Source: Brachypodium distachyon
Lineage: Eukaryota; Streptophyta; Magnoliopsida; Poales; Poaceae
Length of the DNA: 64,000 bases
NCBI RefSeq assembly: GCF_000005505.3
Contig: NC_016133.3
Coordinates: 26,130,508-26,194,507 of the forward strand
Reading direction: 5' to 3'
Under the pieces are notes generated by a model. It had not been told where the DNA came from, did not search any database, and worked only from the letters and a program-made list of their open reading frames with translations. Each line of letters starts with the position of its first letter. The stretch's first letter is position 1. A program made the translations under genes and the position numbers. Positions 11,440 to 22,037 of this stretch are shown in pieces.

Positions 11440-12027
11440 GTTTCAAGCTTCCCCACGTGCATCACATTTACAAGTTGTCAAGAGGATTTTCAGGTATCTA
11501 CATGGCACCCAATCTTTTGACATTGGCTTTCTGCTTCCTCTAGTATTACATTGAGTGCATTTTCGGATGCTGATTTTGGAGGTTGTAGAATTGATAGAAA
11601 GAGTACATCTGGTACATGCTTATTTTTGGGTGACTCGTTAGTACTTTGGTCTTCTAATAAACAAAGTTCTGTCGCACAATCTACTGCTGAAAGTGAATAT
11701 GTAGCTGCTACTTGTTGTTGCTCACAGATTTTATGGATAATAGCTACAATGAAAGATTATGGGGTTAATTTAGAGACAGTACCACTTTATTGTGATAACA
11801 CTAGTGCTATATGTATTGCTAAAAACCCGGTGCAACATTCTAGAACTAAGCACATAGATATAAGATATTATTTTCTTAGAGATCATGTTGAAAAAGGAAA
11901 TGTTGTGCTACACTTTTTAGATACTGAACGTCAATTGGCAGACATTTTTACTAAATCATTGGATTCTTCTCGGTTTGCTTTTCTTCGAGGTGAACTTGGA
12001 CTTGTCAAACCATACGGGATGGTTTGA
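11440..12027 (+). pseudogene. Copia RT end and RNase H (Sirevirus-type)
   Basis: ASHLQVVKRIFRYLHGTQSF is the end of a Copia RT. An open frame from 11551 then encodes RNase H: AFSDADFGGCRIDRKSTSGT, AQSTAESEYVAATCCCSQIL, LYCDNTSAICIAKNP, SRTKHIDIRYYFLRDHVEKG and RQLADIFTKSLD. The D-E-D residues of RNase H are present. The frame ends at VKPYGMV with TGA at 12025-12027, overlapping a polypurine tract. A deletion of some 3 kb (integrase and most of RT) joined protease to this part. Confidence 0.9.
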
Positions 12028-12037
12028 GGGGGAGTTC
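12025..12037 (+). other. Polypurine tract, Copia element
   Basis: tgagggggagttc overlaps the pol stop codon. A second purine run, caaagggggagaga, lies at 12966-12979. Sireviruses are known for several PPT-like runs ahead of the 3' LTR, so the pair fits that lineage. Confidence 0.65.
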
Positions 12038-12965
12038 ATTCTTTTGTACGATATGTAAAATATTTTTTTTAGTTGCTTCTTTTTCGTTCTTCATCTTTAA
12101 TAAAAAATATGAAAAAGTAATGAGCATTGTATTCCATCCTGAAATGAAATTTTTGCAACCATGTTTATGTTTTGAGGACATTGTCGTTTTATATGTATGC
12201 TCGTATGAAATAGTTTATCAAATGGCTTTCTAATATGAATGATTACTTGAACTAAATCTTGTCATGGTTAAAGTTTGTTAGCTATTTTGGTCTTGGATAC
12301 TTAATTACTAGCAATGATGAAAATATAATGGTATCAAGGTTCCAAATATCCAAAGACACCTGGTTTCAAGCAATTTTTACTAAATAAATATGCCAATGTC
12401 GTACTACATCTTCATGAGACTGCTTACCATTGCACTTTGGTATGAACTTGGAAGTTGTTGTTTATTGAAACCTTTGTTTTAAGCTTCTGATTGCTTACCA
12501 TTGCCTTAAGCTTCTGATTGTTAACCATTGTACTTTGGACATAGGCTTGGCATGGTGTTTTAAATATAGGATTGACAATGTTGAATTGACTTGGCATATA
12601 AATTCAATGAAAATAAATATTATGCTTTTATAAAGTTCTATGTTTAATGTAATGTGCTGCAAGTTATTTTGTATTCAAATATTGATGTAGTTGATACAGG
12701 GAGACCATGCCTTGCAATAAATCATAACAATACTTGATTTTTAGTCATGTGAAGATTACATCATACTTATATACATGTCGAGCACAACTACTCTTTACTT
12801 GACTTGGATGCGCACTTATCATGTTCATGATGTTTCATAATGCTAATTACAACAACAACAAAAATGAAAGATGACAAAACAAACAAAACAATCCGTTCTA
12901 GTTTAAAGAAACATTTTTTAAAGCGGGGGAACTATTTTTGTGTGGTTTTGATGAAATTTATTGTC
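12038..12965 (+). other. Copia 3' non-coding region
   Basis: About 0.9 kb of AT-rich sequence lies between the two polypurine runs. It has no open frame that resembles the env-like ORF found in some Sireviruses. Two near-copies of ttgcttaccattgc...ctt occur at 12420-12540. Confidence 0.45.
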
Positions 12966-12979
12966 AAAGGGGGAGAGAT

Positions 12980-14100
12980 TTCAACACATATACATACCAT
13001 ATTTTACCAATTTTTTGGTGTTTATTGGTGTTTCTCCAAGATTTTGATGTTTTTCTTTTTTCATTTCAAAATCTTGAAAATCTGAGAGTTAAGTGAATGT
13101 GTATGCCAATCAATGACGGGATCGAGGGACGAAGCTTGGGAGAAGCTGAGGTCGAGGATCAAGTTCATGCGGGACGTTCTTGCGAAGGAACAAGGGAAGT
13201 GAAGGCTACGATGATCCGGGAGGGCACCGGTTTGTCGTACGTTGTTTATACCAGAGATGTACGGTATTGGAGATATTCGACACGTGATGGTCGAGTTTTG
13301 AAGACATCACAAGAAGAGTTGATGGCATGGAGTGGCATCGACGTGAAGACATGTAGGTCCAGTCGTGGCTGGATGAGAGCTATTTAAAGATTAAACAGTA
13401 GCATCATCAAAATGGCGTCTAATGAAAAAGTGGTTCACATAAATGTTGTGTGCGTCGTCGAGACGAACAACTTTTATTTTGGAGTCATCTCAATCTGAGG
13501 TTGTATGCCGGCCCCACAGGCAGAATACCGACCGGGACAGAGGAGTTCGTGTTGGATTCGGACTGGGTTTAGGGTCGCGAATTTTCCCTTATAAATAGAG
13601 GACGTCTAGGCTAGGTTTTTAGTAAGGACATGAGGGAACTCATAGCTTTGGATCTAAATCAATCCTTAGAGTTTTTGAATGCACGGTTGCATCCTTTGTA
13701 ATCGATCGACATCGTTGCAATAACGAGATTCGTTGGCGGTGTCATCTCTGTTCTTCTCGGATCTTCATGGATTCTTCGTGCTAGATCTTCCTAACACTTT
13801 GCTACAGGTTTATCACGAGTTCATAATACTTTTCTGCAGTTTTATCATGAGACCAAGGAAAGATCGCGATTACTTCATCTTTCTTGTTATTCCTCGAAAT
13901 CGATTATAGAGTAATTCTCATAACTTTCTGTCAGTTGTTACTGTTTTGATCATATCATTTAATTGGTGAGTCCAATTGAGCTGATTCTTGTTGAGTTGGT
14001 TAGATAATTTCAATAAATTTCTTTTGCATACTCATACGTATTTTTTGGTTCGTCCGATCAAAAGTTACAGCTATTTTACTATCACGGACAGAAAGGTGAT
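12980..14100 (+). repeat. Probable 3' LTR of the Copia element
   Basis: The stretch follows the second PPT and contains a core promoter, TATAAATA at 13590-13597 in the context ccttataaatagagg, with the usual GA-rich downstream leader. Ends could not be fixed by TG/CA or a second copy, so the limits are approximate. The right side runs into the truncated RT of element D at about 14110. Confidence 0.5.
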
Positions 14101-14109
14101 TTAGGGTTT

Positions 14110-15235
14110 GAACTTTCGGGAAAAGTTTAAATTTTCTTCCGCGATCACTCCCATTGGCACCTTTTGCTATCACAGAATGCCTTTTGGCTTGAAGAACGCC
14201 GGCGCAACATTTCAACGCCTCATCAGCCTCATCCTCAAGGAGCAATTGGGGAGAAACGCCGAAGTATATGTTGACGACGCCGTCATCAAAAGTCAAATGG
14301 CGAATACTCATCCCGAGGACTTGCAAGAAACCTTCAACAATCTCCGCAAATATGGCGTGAAGCTCAATCCTGAGAAGTGCACGTTCCGAGTTTGAGGAGG
14401 AAAACTCTTGGGTTTCCTCGTCTCCCAACGGGGGGTTGAGGCCAACCCGGAAAAAATCTAGGCCATCCTAGAGATGGGGTCTCCTCGCTCCGTCAAAGAT
14501 GTGCAATGCCTAGCGGGAAGGATGGCGGCATTAGGACGATTCGTCGCCCGATCAGCTGAGAAGGGTCTCCCTTTTTTCAAAGTTTTGAAGAGCCTAAACA
14601 ACTTTGAGTGGACCGACAAAGCTCAAAGGGCCTTCGAGGAACTCAATACCTATCTGTCGACTCCTCCACTACTCACGAGCCCGAAGTAGGGAGAACGTCT
14701 GCTCTTGTACCTCGATGTGACTCCGGTCTCCGTACGTGCAGCCCTCGTAAAGGAAGAAGATGGGTCGCAATGCCCGGTGTATTACGTGAGCGAAGCTTTG
14801 GGAGGAGCGAAGGGTCGATACGCCCAGATCGAGAAGATTGCGTACGCCCTCCTCATGGCCTCTCGAAAGCTCCGTCACTACTTCATGGTGCCAACGACGT
14901 TCCCGCTCAAAGAAGTCTTTGGCAACAAGGAAGCCATCGGGAGAATCGACAAATGGGCAACGGAACTGGCTCCCTTCTCGCTGGAACTTCTCGCGAGAAC
15001 ATCTATAAAATCCCAAGTCCTCGCCGACTTTGTGGCCGAGTGGCATGCACCGCTAGCCCCGCCTGAAGAGACATCATCCAAGGCCGGGCCTGCCGAACCA
15101 CATTGGATAATGAGGTTCGATGGCTCCAAGCACCTCGACGGTGCGGGGGCTGGAGTCGTACTCGTCAGCCCCGAGAGGAAGATCTTGGAGTACGCCACCC
15201 ACCTCGACTTCAACGCAACCAACAACATGACTTCT
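14110..15235 (+). pseudogene. Tat-lineage pol D: RT and first RNase H
   Basis: It begins inside RT (AITPIGTFCYHRMPFGLKNA) and includes YVDD in AEVYVDDAVIKS, KLNPEKCTFRV, LLGFLVSQRGVEANPEKI and VKDVQCLAGRMAALGRFVAR. RNase H follows from about 14700: LLLYLDVTPVSVRAALVKEE, YYVSEALGGAKGRYAQIEKI and LRHYFMVPTTFPLKEVF. A second RNase H-like start, MRFDGSKHLDGAGAGVVLVS (about 15110), is the extra archaeal-type RNase H known from the Tat lineage. In-frame stops fall near 14393, 14460 and 14687, and a frameshift near 15233. The 5' half (LTR, gag, protease, RT fingers) is missing. Confidence 0.9.
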
Positions 15236-16826
15236 CGGACTCCGATTGGCCAAGGCCATGGGTGTTTGATGCATTCTCATCCAAGGTGACTCCCAGCTGG
15301 TAATAAACCAAATGGACAAGTCCTATCAATGCCTTGATGAAAGGATGAAAAAGTATATCGAAGAAGTTCGCAAGATGGAACGATACTTCCTAGGCATGGA
15401 GGCGCGACGCATTCCACGAGTAGAAAATCACCTCGCCGACAGATTAGCCCGAACGGCCGGCTCCAAGGAACCGCTGCCACCCGGTGCATTCTTCGAGGTG
15501 ATCTGCGCCCCATCCATAAAAGAAGAAGCCGATGCCCCTGACGAAGCATCAAAGACCAACATGGTCATCGACAATCCACCTTCTTGGATGACGTCGATTA
15601 TCCGCGCCATGAAAGGAGAGGTGGATGAAGAAGCGGAAGGCCCAAGCGCCAAAACTCTGCTCGCGAAAGCAAAGATGTACGTCCTCCTCGATGGTATCCT
15701 TTACAAGAAAGGTGCAGCCGCGCTGCTTAAGTGCATAACCCCAGACAATGGGGTTGAGCTCCTCCTAGAGATCCACTCCGGAGTATGCGGCCATCATCTT
15801 GTGCCAAGAGCCACCGCGGCGAAGGCTTTACAATAGGGATTCTATTGGCCCACCATGGTGCAAGACGCATTCACCATATTGCAAAGATGCGAGGCTTGCC
15901 AAAAAATGGCTAAGTCAATCCACGAACCGGTGACGACCTTGAAGAATATCCCAATAACTTGGCCATTTACACGCTGGGGAATGGACCTTCTCAGTCCTTT
16001 CCCCGCATGCAACGGGGGCTGCAAGTACCTCGTGGTGATGATTGATTACTTCTACAAATGGATAGAAGCTGCGCCACTTGGCAAGATCACGTCACAGGCC
16101 ATCTAGAAGTTTTTCTGGCAAAACATCATCTGCCGATATGGTGTCCCACGAGAGCTAACCGTGAACAACAGCAAACAGTTCGACTGTGCGGAATTCATCA
16201 AATGTTGTGAATGCCTCAAGATCAAGTTGTACTTCGCATCCGTGGCCTACCCTAAGAGCAACGGCGCATGCAAAAGAGCCACAAGGACTCCGCCGAAGGG
16301 TAGAACACACGGCCAGCAAGGCAAGGGGAGCATGGGGGGACGAACACGCCAACGTGGTTTGGGGCATACGCACCTTCGTAAGCCGTTCCACTTGTCGAAC
16401 ACCATTCTCTTTGGTGTATGGTGCCGAAGAAGTTCTTCCCGCCGAGGTTGAGTTCCACTCACCTCAAGTCGAAAGATTCCAAAAAGCTACTCCACTCGCC
16501 TTCATCGAAAATGAAGAGCATCACAAGACGGCCATCGATCTTGTGGAAGAAGCTCGTGACAAAGCCCTCATGAGGCATGCCGTCTACGAGCAGAGCGCCG
16601 CACACTTCTACAACACGAGGGTGCGGGAACGTGCTTTCTCCCAAGGAGACCTCGTGCTGAAAAATAACATCGACACAAAGCTCCAGCACAAGCTCGACCT
16701 TAAATGGGAAGGACCATACCGCATCGCCGCCGTATTGGGAAATGGTGCATACCACCTCGAGAACATGGAAGGCAAAAACCTCATCCATGCCTAGAACGGC
16801 AACAAACTCCGGCGTTTCTATGCCTA
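15236..16826 (+). pseudogene. Tat-lineage pol D: second RNase H end and integrase
   Basis: The open frame 15312-15836 covers the end of the archaeal-type RNase H (YLGMEARRIPRVENHLADRL) and the linker to integrase. Integrase has its HHCC zinc residues (EIHSGVCGHH ... CEACQKM), WGMDLLSPFPACNGGCKYLV and LVYGAEEVLPAEVEF, and ends at LRRFYA near 16826. The second catalytic Asp is Asn (TVNNSKQF; family TDNGTQF). The Glu region reads SNGACKRAT instead of SNGQVERAN, so the triad is lost at two sites. Stops occur at about 15837 and 16105, and a frameshift near 16290. Confidence 0.9.
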
Positions 16827-17630
16827 AGTATGAACTTCAAAGATGACTCTCGCCGCTCCCAAAAGAAGACTATCAGCGCCCAACCGGCCATTTCCCTATG
16901 AAACTTCGGGGGATCGTAAGCGCCAATGAGGCCACGTCTACATAAGGCTTGTAAGTACCCATCGGCCATACCTTAAGACAATCAAGCGAGGGATCAATAA
17001 AATGAGTCCTTGATAGGAGTGACAGGAGATACTCACACGACCCACCGTCGTAAAGGGAGAACCCTGTCGAGCGGCAATCTCGCGAAGGGACGATCCCAAA
17101 ACCGAGTCGCTGCCCCAGTGTCGCTCACCAATGGATGCCAAAAGGCCTACGTTGGCCCAAGTGTCACCCTAAAATGTCTTCAGACATAAGTCGCTACCAG
17201 CGACCCGTTACTTGGCGGATCCTAGTGTGCCTCGAGGCCATCCGCCAAGTAGAACCAAGTCCCCCGAGGGACGGAAGCTCATTAAAACGCATTTAAGGAG
17301 AACCGTAAATAAACGAGTTATGCATGAGCTTACTTACCTCGCAGAACCATGCTACCCATGTGCGACACGTCACGCATGGGCCTGCATGATAGTAACCGAG
17401 TTAAGGCTCCATAATAATCGTGGGAAACCATAGCTTCCTGAAGTCCGAGGAGGGAAAATTCCGCATGAAATTTCCAGAACGGCAGGTCGAAATGTCCGAA
17501 TCACTACCGGCATATCGAAAGTGTCGGAGCACAGGACTCTGGCACCGGGGATGTTCGACACTCCCTTTTTGGTACGGTGCAGGGCGAGGAGATCGCTTCG
17601 ACGATCGCCGTCGTGACTAAAGACACGAAT
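16827..17630 (+). other. 3' non-coding region of element D
   Basis: About 0.8 kb follows the pol end without a recognisable gene. It holds two short perfect hairpins: gtcgct/agcgac at 17190-17204, and an 11-bp stem acttggcggat at 17210-17220 paired with 17240-17250. No own 3' LTR of D could be identified. Confidence 0.5.
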
Positions 17631-18195
17631 TGTTGACAGTGAGGTTTACCCAGGTTCGGACCACCTGGAGGTGTAACACCCCGCGTCCTGCTTTGAGTTG
17701 TATTCACGAGTTCGGATGCGTACAGGTTGCCGAGGAGTCCCCGGACTAGCTACTTGGGTGAACGCAAAGCTACCTTCTATTCACTAGAATTGGAACCCTT
17801 TGACCGGTGGCATCGGTCCTCCTTTTATAGCCAAGGGGATACCACAGGTGCCCATGCATGCACCATGACACGTTCCCATCCGCGTGTCCTCGCCACAAGT
17901 TTCACATTACTGTTGATCCATGCCGGGCTTCATGCAGCACCCAGGCCATTGTACACGGTAAATAAAATGAATTGTAGGGTAGCCGCTCTAGCCTTGCTGA
18001 GCAAGACTAGCCCTGCCGATGTGAGTCCTGTCGGTGCATTAAATGCAATGCATCCGTTGTCTCGTCGTGTCTTCACTGTTCCTCTGTCCCCACTCGTAGG
18101 CCCGAGCGCAAGTTGCTAGGAGCCCCTTCCCGGCGAGGGCGCTCAGTCCGTTGGCGTCTCTCCTGTTGTGGTTCTTGACTTTGACTTCGCCAACA
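17631..18195 (-). repeat. Minus-oriented LTR (G), about 565 bp
   Basis: Limits are suggested by the inverted ends tgttgac (17631) and gccaaca (to 18195). In minus orientation it has a TATA box, TATAAAAGG (17821-17829), and near its 3' end the motif agcaggacgcggggtg ... acctgggtaaac, shared with the + strand LTRs at 45448 and 50430. The purine-rich flank on the right would suit a PPT of a minus-strand element. It is thus not the 3' LTR of the plus-strand pol D. No flanking duplication was found. Confidence 0.55.
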
Positions 18196-18247
18196 ATTAA
18201 CCCTTCGGGGGCGAGCTTCCCGGGTTTATCCTTCCCGGGAGGCCAAC
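18196..18247. other. Short flank between LTR G and LTR A2
   Basis: It contains the repeated word cttcccggg (at about 18209 and 18232). It is the insertion flank of the family-A element; no counterpart is visible on the other side because that LTR is truncated. Confidence 0.4.
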
Positions 18248-18274
18248 TGTGAGACTCCGGGACCGAATTTATGC

Positions 18275-18344
18275 AATTTTAGCCCCAAATGCTAACTCGC
18301 GCATAACTTAATTTATGCGCGAGTTAGCATTTGGGGCTAAAATT
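18275..18344. repeat. Perfect 32-bp palindrome in LTR A2
   Basis: Bases 18275-18306 are the exact reverse complement of 18313-18344, with a 6-bp loop (cttaat). The left arm is the normal LTR end sequence also found at about 27835-27866; the right arm is an extra inverted copy not present in the other LTRs. Confidence 0.95.
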
Positions 18345-18351
18345 CGTGTCT

Positions 18352-19955
18352 TGAACATGTTGTTTATACCCAATGCCTCTCTCTCATTCTTGCAATGTGT
18401 TCACCACAAGTTGGAACAAAAATGATATCATTACATCACTCTAAAACACAAGATTAAGTCAAGCTCATACAAGGAGCGAAATACCAAGTTATTACAACTC
18501 ACGGACACATGTCCACAATCATCATTACACCAGCGGGAGCAAATTAGGCCCGAGTACGGACAAGTTACAATTATTATCTAAGAGGCTGAAACTGAAAGGA
18601 GAGCCCGCCACAAGTTCACAGAACCCTGCCCTGGAATCTGCTGACTAAACGTCGAAGCTGTCGTCATCGAACTCCATGAAGTAACCACTCACCTGCTCCT
18701 CTGGGAACTCTGGAGAAAACAACGTTGCAAAGCAACTGAGTACAAAGTACTCGCAAGACTTACAGGAGATCTAAACTAGATATGCAACAAGTCTCAAAGG
18801 ATGGATAATATGGTGGGGTTATGCAGCAGCAATATATTTGGAGAGAGTCACTAATGACATCGTCTAAGTAGAGGATGAGAAGCGTCTACTAAGTGAGGTG
18901 ACCTTCTAATAACTAACACCAACCAAACACAACCTCTTATCACCCCCTCAACCCCTTGTGAGGAAATGATCCAAAGACACTCACACTTAAGCAGTTTTAA
19001 GCATATCCATGATTAAAGGCTAATTACTACTCAAGTTTAAGAGATTGAGTTGATTAAACTCATTAAGTTCTCTGTGATCAAGTAATGACCAACCAAGTCA
19101 TCCATAACTGCGGACACGGCTTTCCGAAAGATTTATCCCTGCAAGATGTGCCAATTTACCCGTACACGTTTGTCCAACCCTTATTGCCACTTGAGTAGGA
19201 ACACACACAGGTGTGTGTCAGCAGGACTGGGCGACACGACGTTTCCAAGCCCCACAACTAATCCAGGGGACCAACCCAACTGAGTCTATCTGAAACGAGA
19301 GCCCGGCCGAAGCGTCGTATGGACTCAAGAGTTGCGAGGACAGTTGGTAGCGGTTCAGAGCCCGCAGGATAACCACTCCAGACTAGTGCCGCAAGCCCTA
19401 TATGAATTCAAAGTACCAACAAGTCTCCAACACAACAGCAGTGTATATGCGATATGCCAAATGGAACGCCCGAACTATGTGGCCCTGGAAGAGCTATGAA
19501 ACGAGTACTAGGCTGAGGGGGAAGCCATATCTTCTCCCACGAGCGGTTAGCGTGAAAATTCTTGGGTCGGCGAAAACGAGAACTCAGTCCTTAGGTCGGC
19601 GCCAATGGAACAAAACACCAATGCGTTAGCACGGCCTCCCATCGTTGCCTTGTGCAGGTAATATAACATGTCATAGTTTAACAATTGCAATTAAATACAG
19701 AAAGTAGCATGTGGATGTAGCAATTGTATAACCCCAAGTAAGGACACTAGACTAGCAAGCCAAGCAAAACTACTAATGACCAACTAGGGCAATAACAAAC
19801 ATGTGACATGGTAATAGGATAAGGAACAAGACAACAACATTTGAGTAGAGCCGACTAAAGGTATGCAATTCTAGAGGCATCGTGACAAGAACCGAGAACA
19901 TAACTTAATGCAAGAATGAGAGAGAGGCATTGGGTATAAACAACATGTTCAAAGA
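18352..19955. repeat. 44-bp inverted repeat pair inside LTR A2
   Basis: Bases from about 18352 to 18395 are the exact reverse complement of about 19912-19955 (core ttatacccaatgcctctctc / gagagaggcattgggtataa). The 18352 copy directly follows the 32-bp palindrome, so the two were probably made in one event. Confidence 0.9.
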
Positions 19956-22000
19956 ATTGGCTGCTTGCCTGGATTCTCGGTCGCTGGGCACCGAGAGAGG
20001 GGATCCGAGGAAGTGTGGGAACTCGGATCGTCGATGGAGTAAGTCGGAGTCGCTATCGTAAAGAACCAAATCACCAAATACACAAATAAGTAACAATCCA
20101 TAGGTGCAATGCACAATACAACATGAAATGGCATGTGACATCATGGTGCAACAATATGCAAGCGAATTGATTCCATTAGCAACAAAGTTAACCATTAGGT
20201 GAATTAATTAAAGTAAACAGCAGCTTTAAAGGACTCAAATGGCCTAACCAAGTATGCTACTATGTTCTACAAGTTACGGGGATCAACTTTGGTGTTTACA
20301 TTAATTACAGATGAGCTACCAGTTTTAAAATAGAGACTAAACAAGTTCATACGTTTGAATTTCAAATCTGGGACAGATTTGAAATTCGAAACGTCAAAGT
20401 GGAAAACTAACAGCACAATTAAATTCCTTACATTTTTCTGATTCCAAAACATATATGGTTTGCCCAATTTGGATTTAGCATGCATTTACTAGGATTTAAA
20501 CAAGATTAACACATTTCTGGAATTTAAACAAAAACCAAAAGGAAAAACCAACAGACCCGGCGCATGGACTTGGTCCACCGGGGGCAGCGGTGCACTAGGC
20601 AACTGACAAGTGGGTCCACGGGGCCCACGTGTCAGTGGCCGGTGAAATCCCAAAAATAGGGTTTTTATTCCGCGCGAGGGGGAATCAAACCCGCGTCGGC
20701 CGGATCCAACACGGAGGAGCAAGCCACTGCGATAGAACTTCGGATCTCAACAAATCAAAGGCGCATGCTCTAATAAAGCAAACAAGGCCAATGCCTTTCG
20801 GTTGCACGCGGCGGCCACGGTGAGGCATGAATGCCGGCGACCAAGGCTAGCAGCGGAGGGCTAACTAACGCGGAAAGAACAGGGGCGTGCGAAGAAGAGC
20901 TAGGTGGCACGAAGGCCACCACACTATCCTTAGCAAACTCGACGGCGCTGCGACGAGTAGTAGCTCGCCGGCGGCAAGCCGGAGGGCGCGCGCACGGTTA
21001 CGAAGCTACGGAGCACTAAAACGGGCACGGAAAGGAGCGGGAGAGAGAGAAGCTCAACCTGAAGCCGTAGGAGGAAGCTGGCGAAGATCCGGTGAAGGGC
21101 TCGCCGGAATTTAGCCGGAGAAGGAACGGCGGCCGGAGAGGAAGAAGATGACCTACGCGTCGCGGTGGTCGACCCCAGTCCAATTCCCTGCACGCGCGCG
21201 TAGAGGACGTTGAGGTGCAGCCGATGACCCGGTCGGTGCGTCGCGGTTCAGTCGGAGGCAGCGGCGCGACGCAACGGCATCCACGGCCCGGGAAGTAGCG
21301 ACGACGCTGGCGCACAGAAAGGGGGAGAGGAAACCCTTCTAGGGTTTGCCTTGCGCTGGGGAGAAAGGAGGGCGCGGCACGGCTTAAGTAGGCGAGGAAG
21401 GGCGGCTGTCGCGGTCGTCGACGACGGGGTGCGCGAGGGCTCCACCGGTCGGGAGGACGAAAAGCAGAGGAGGAAGACGAGCTCGTGAGAGATGGCGCGT
21501 TTTCGCGGCTGGATGGCGCACGGCGGGGCCGAGCGGGGCTGCGGGGCTGCTGGGCCAACTTGGCTGGGCCGACTAGGGCCGAAAGGTAAGGGAAGTTTCT
21601 TTTCTTTTTCCTTTTTCCTTTTTCTGTTTTCTCTTTTGCAAATAGCTTTTGATTCAAAATTCAAATACCATTTTGAAGAGCTGAGAAATAGGAGAACTCA
21701 AATATGGCACTAATATTTGGGAGTATTCAAATGGGATGAAAAGTTTAAAACAAAACCCATTTGAATGTCACTTGTAAAATATGGAAAAGGAATTAAAAGT
21801 CAACAGAAGGAAGGAAGATTCATATTTGAATCTTCTAGCAAATTCAAACAACAAATTGAATTGTAAATTTCAAACTCATGTGAAACAAAAGTAGATATGG
21901 CATGGCATGGATGCAAATGTAAATTTCATGCAATATTAAATAAATTACAAACAGGTCCAACAAGGGCTTAAATGTAAAATGTTGCTCTCGGTCTGTTACA

Positions 22001-22015
22001 ACTCTCCCCCACTAA
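22001..22015 (-). other. Polypurine tract of element A2
   Basis: On the minus strand ttttagtgggggagagt directly precedes the LTR start TGTAACAG, matching the tract before the A1 LTR at 3453. Confidence 0.85.
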
Positions 22016-22037
22016 AAGGAATCGCGTCCCGAGATTC

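Larger units (their letters stand above)
18248..22000 (-). repeat. 3' LTR of chromovirus A2 (about 3.75 kb)
   Basis: In minus orientation it starts TGTAACAGACCGAG at 22000, just after the PPT, and ends near 18248 (gagtctcaca). The 18395-19385 part is closely similar to 27900-28910 and to the reverse of about 5460-6100. It is longer than the copy at 3468-6533 and carries extra inverted duplications near its end (separate entries). The GC-rich 20830-21600 section yields several overlapping open frames on both strands that are compositional, not genes. Confidence 0.9.

Noticed and set aside
14000..14428. 142-residue minus-strand frame
   Set aside because: Antisense shadow of the RT of element D.
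20830..21660. Overlapping long frames (up to 213 residues) on both strands
   Set aside because: They lie inside LTR A2 in a GC-rich block and have no domain; openness follows composition.
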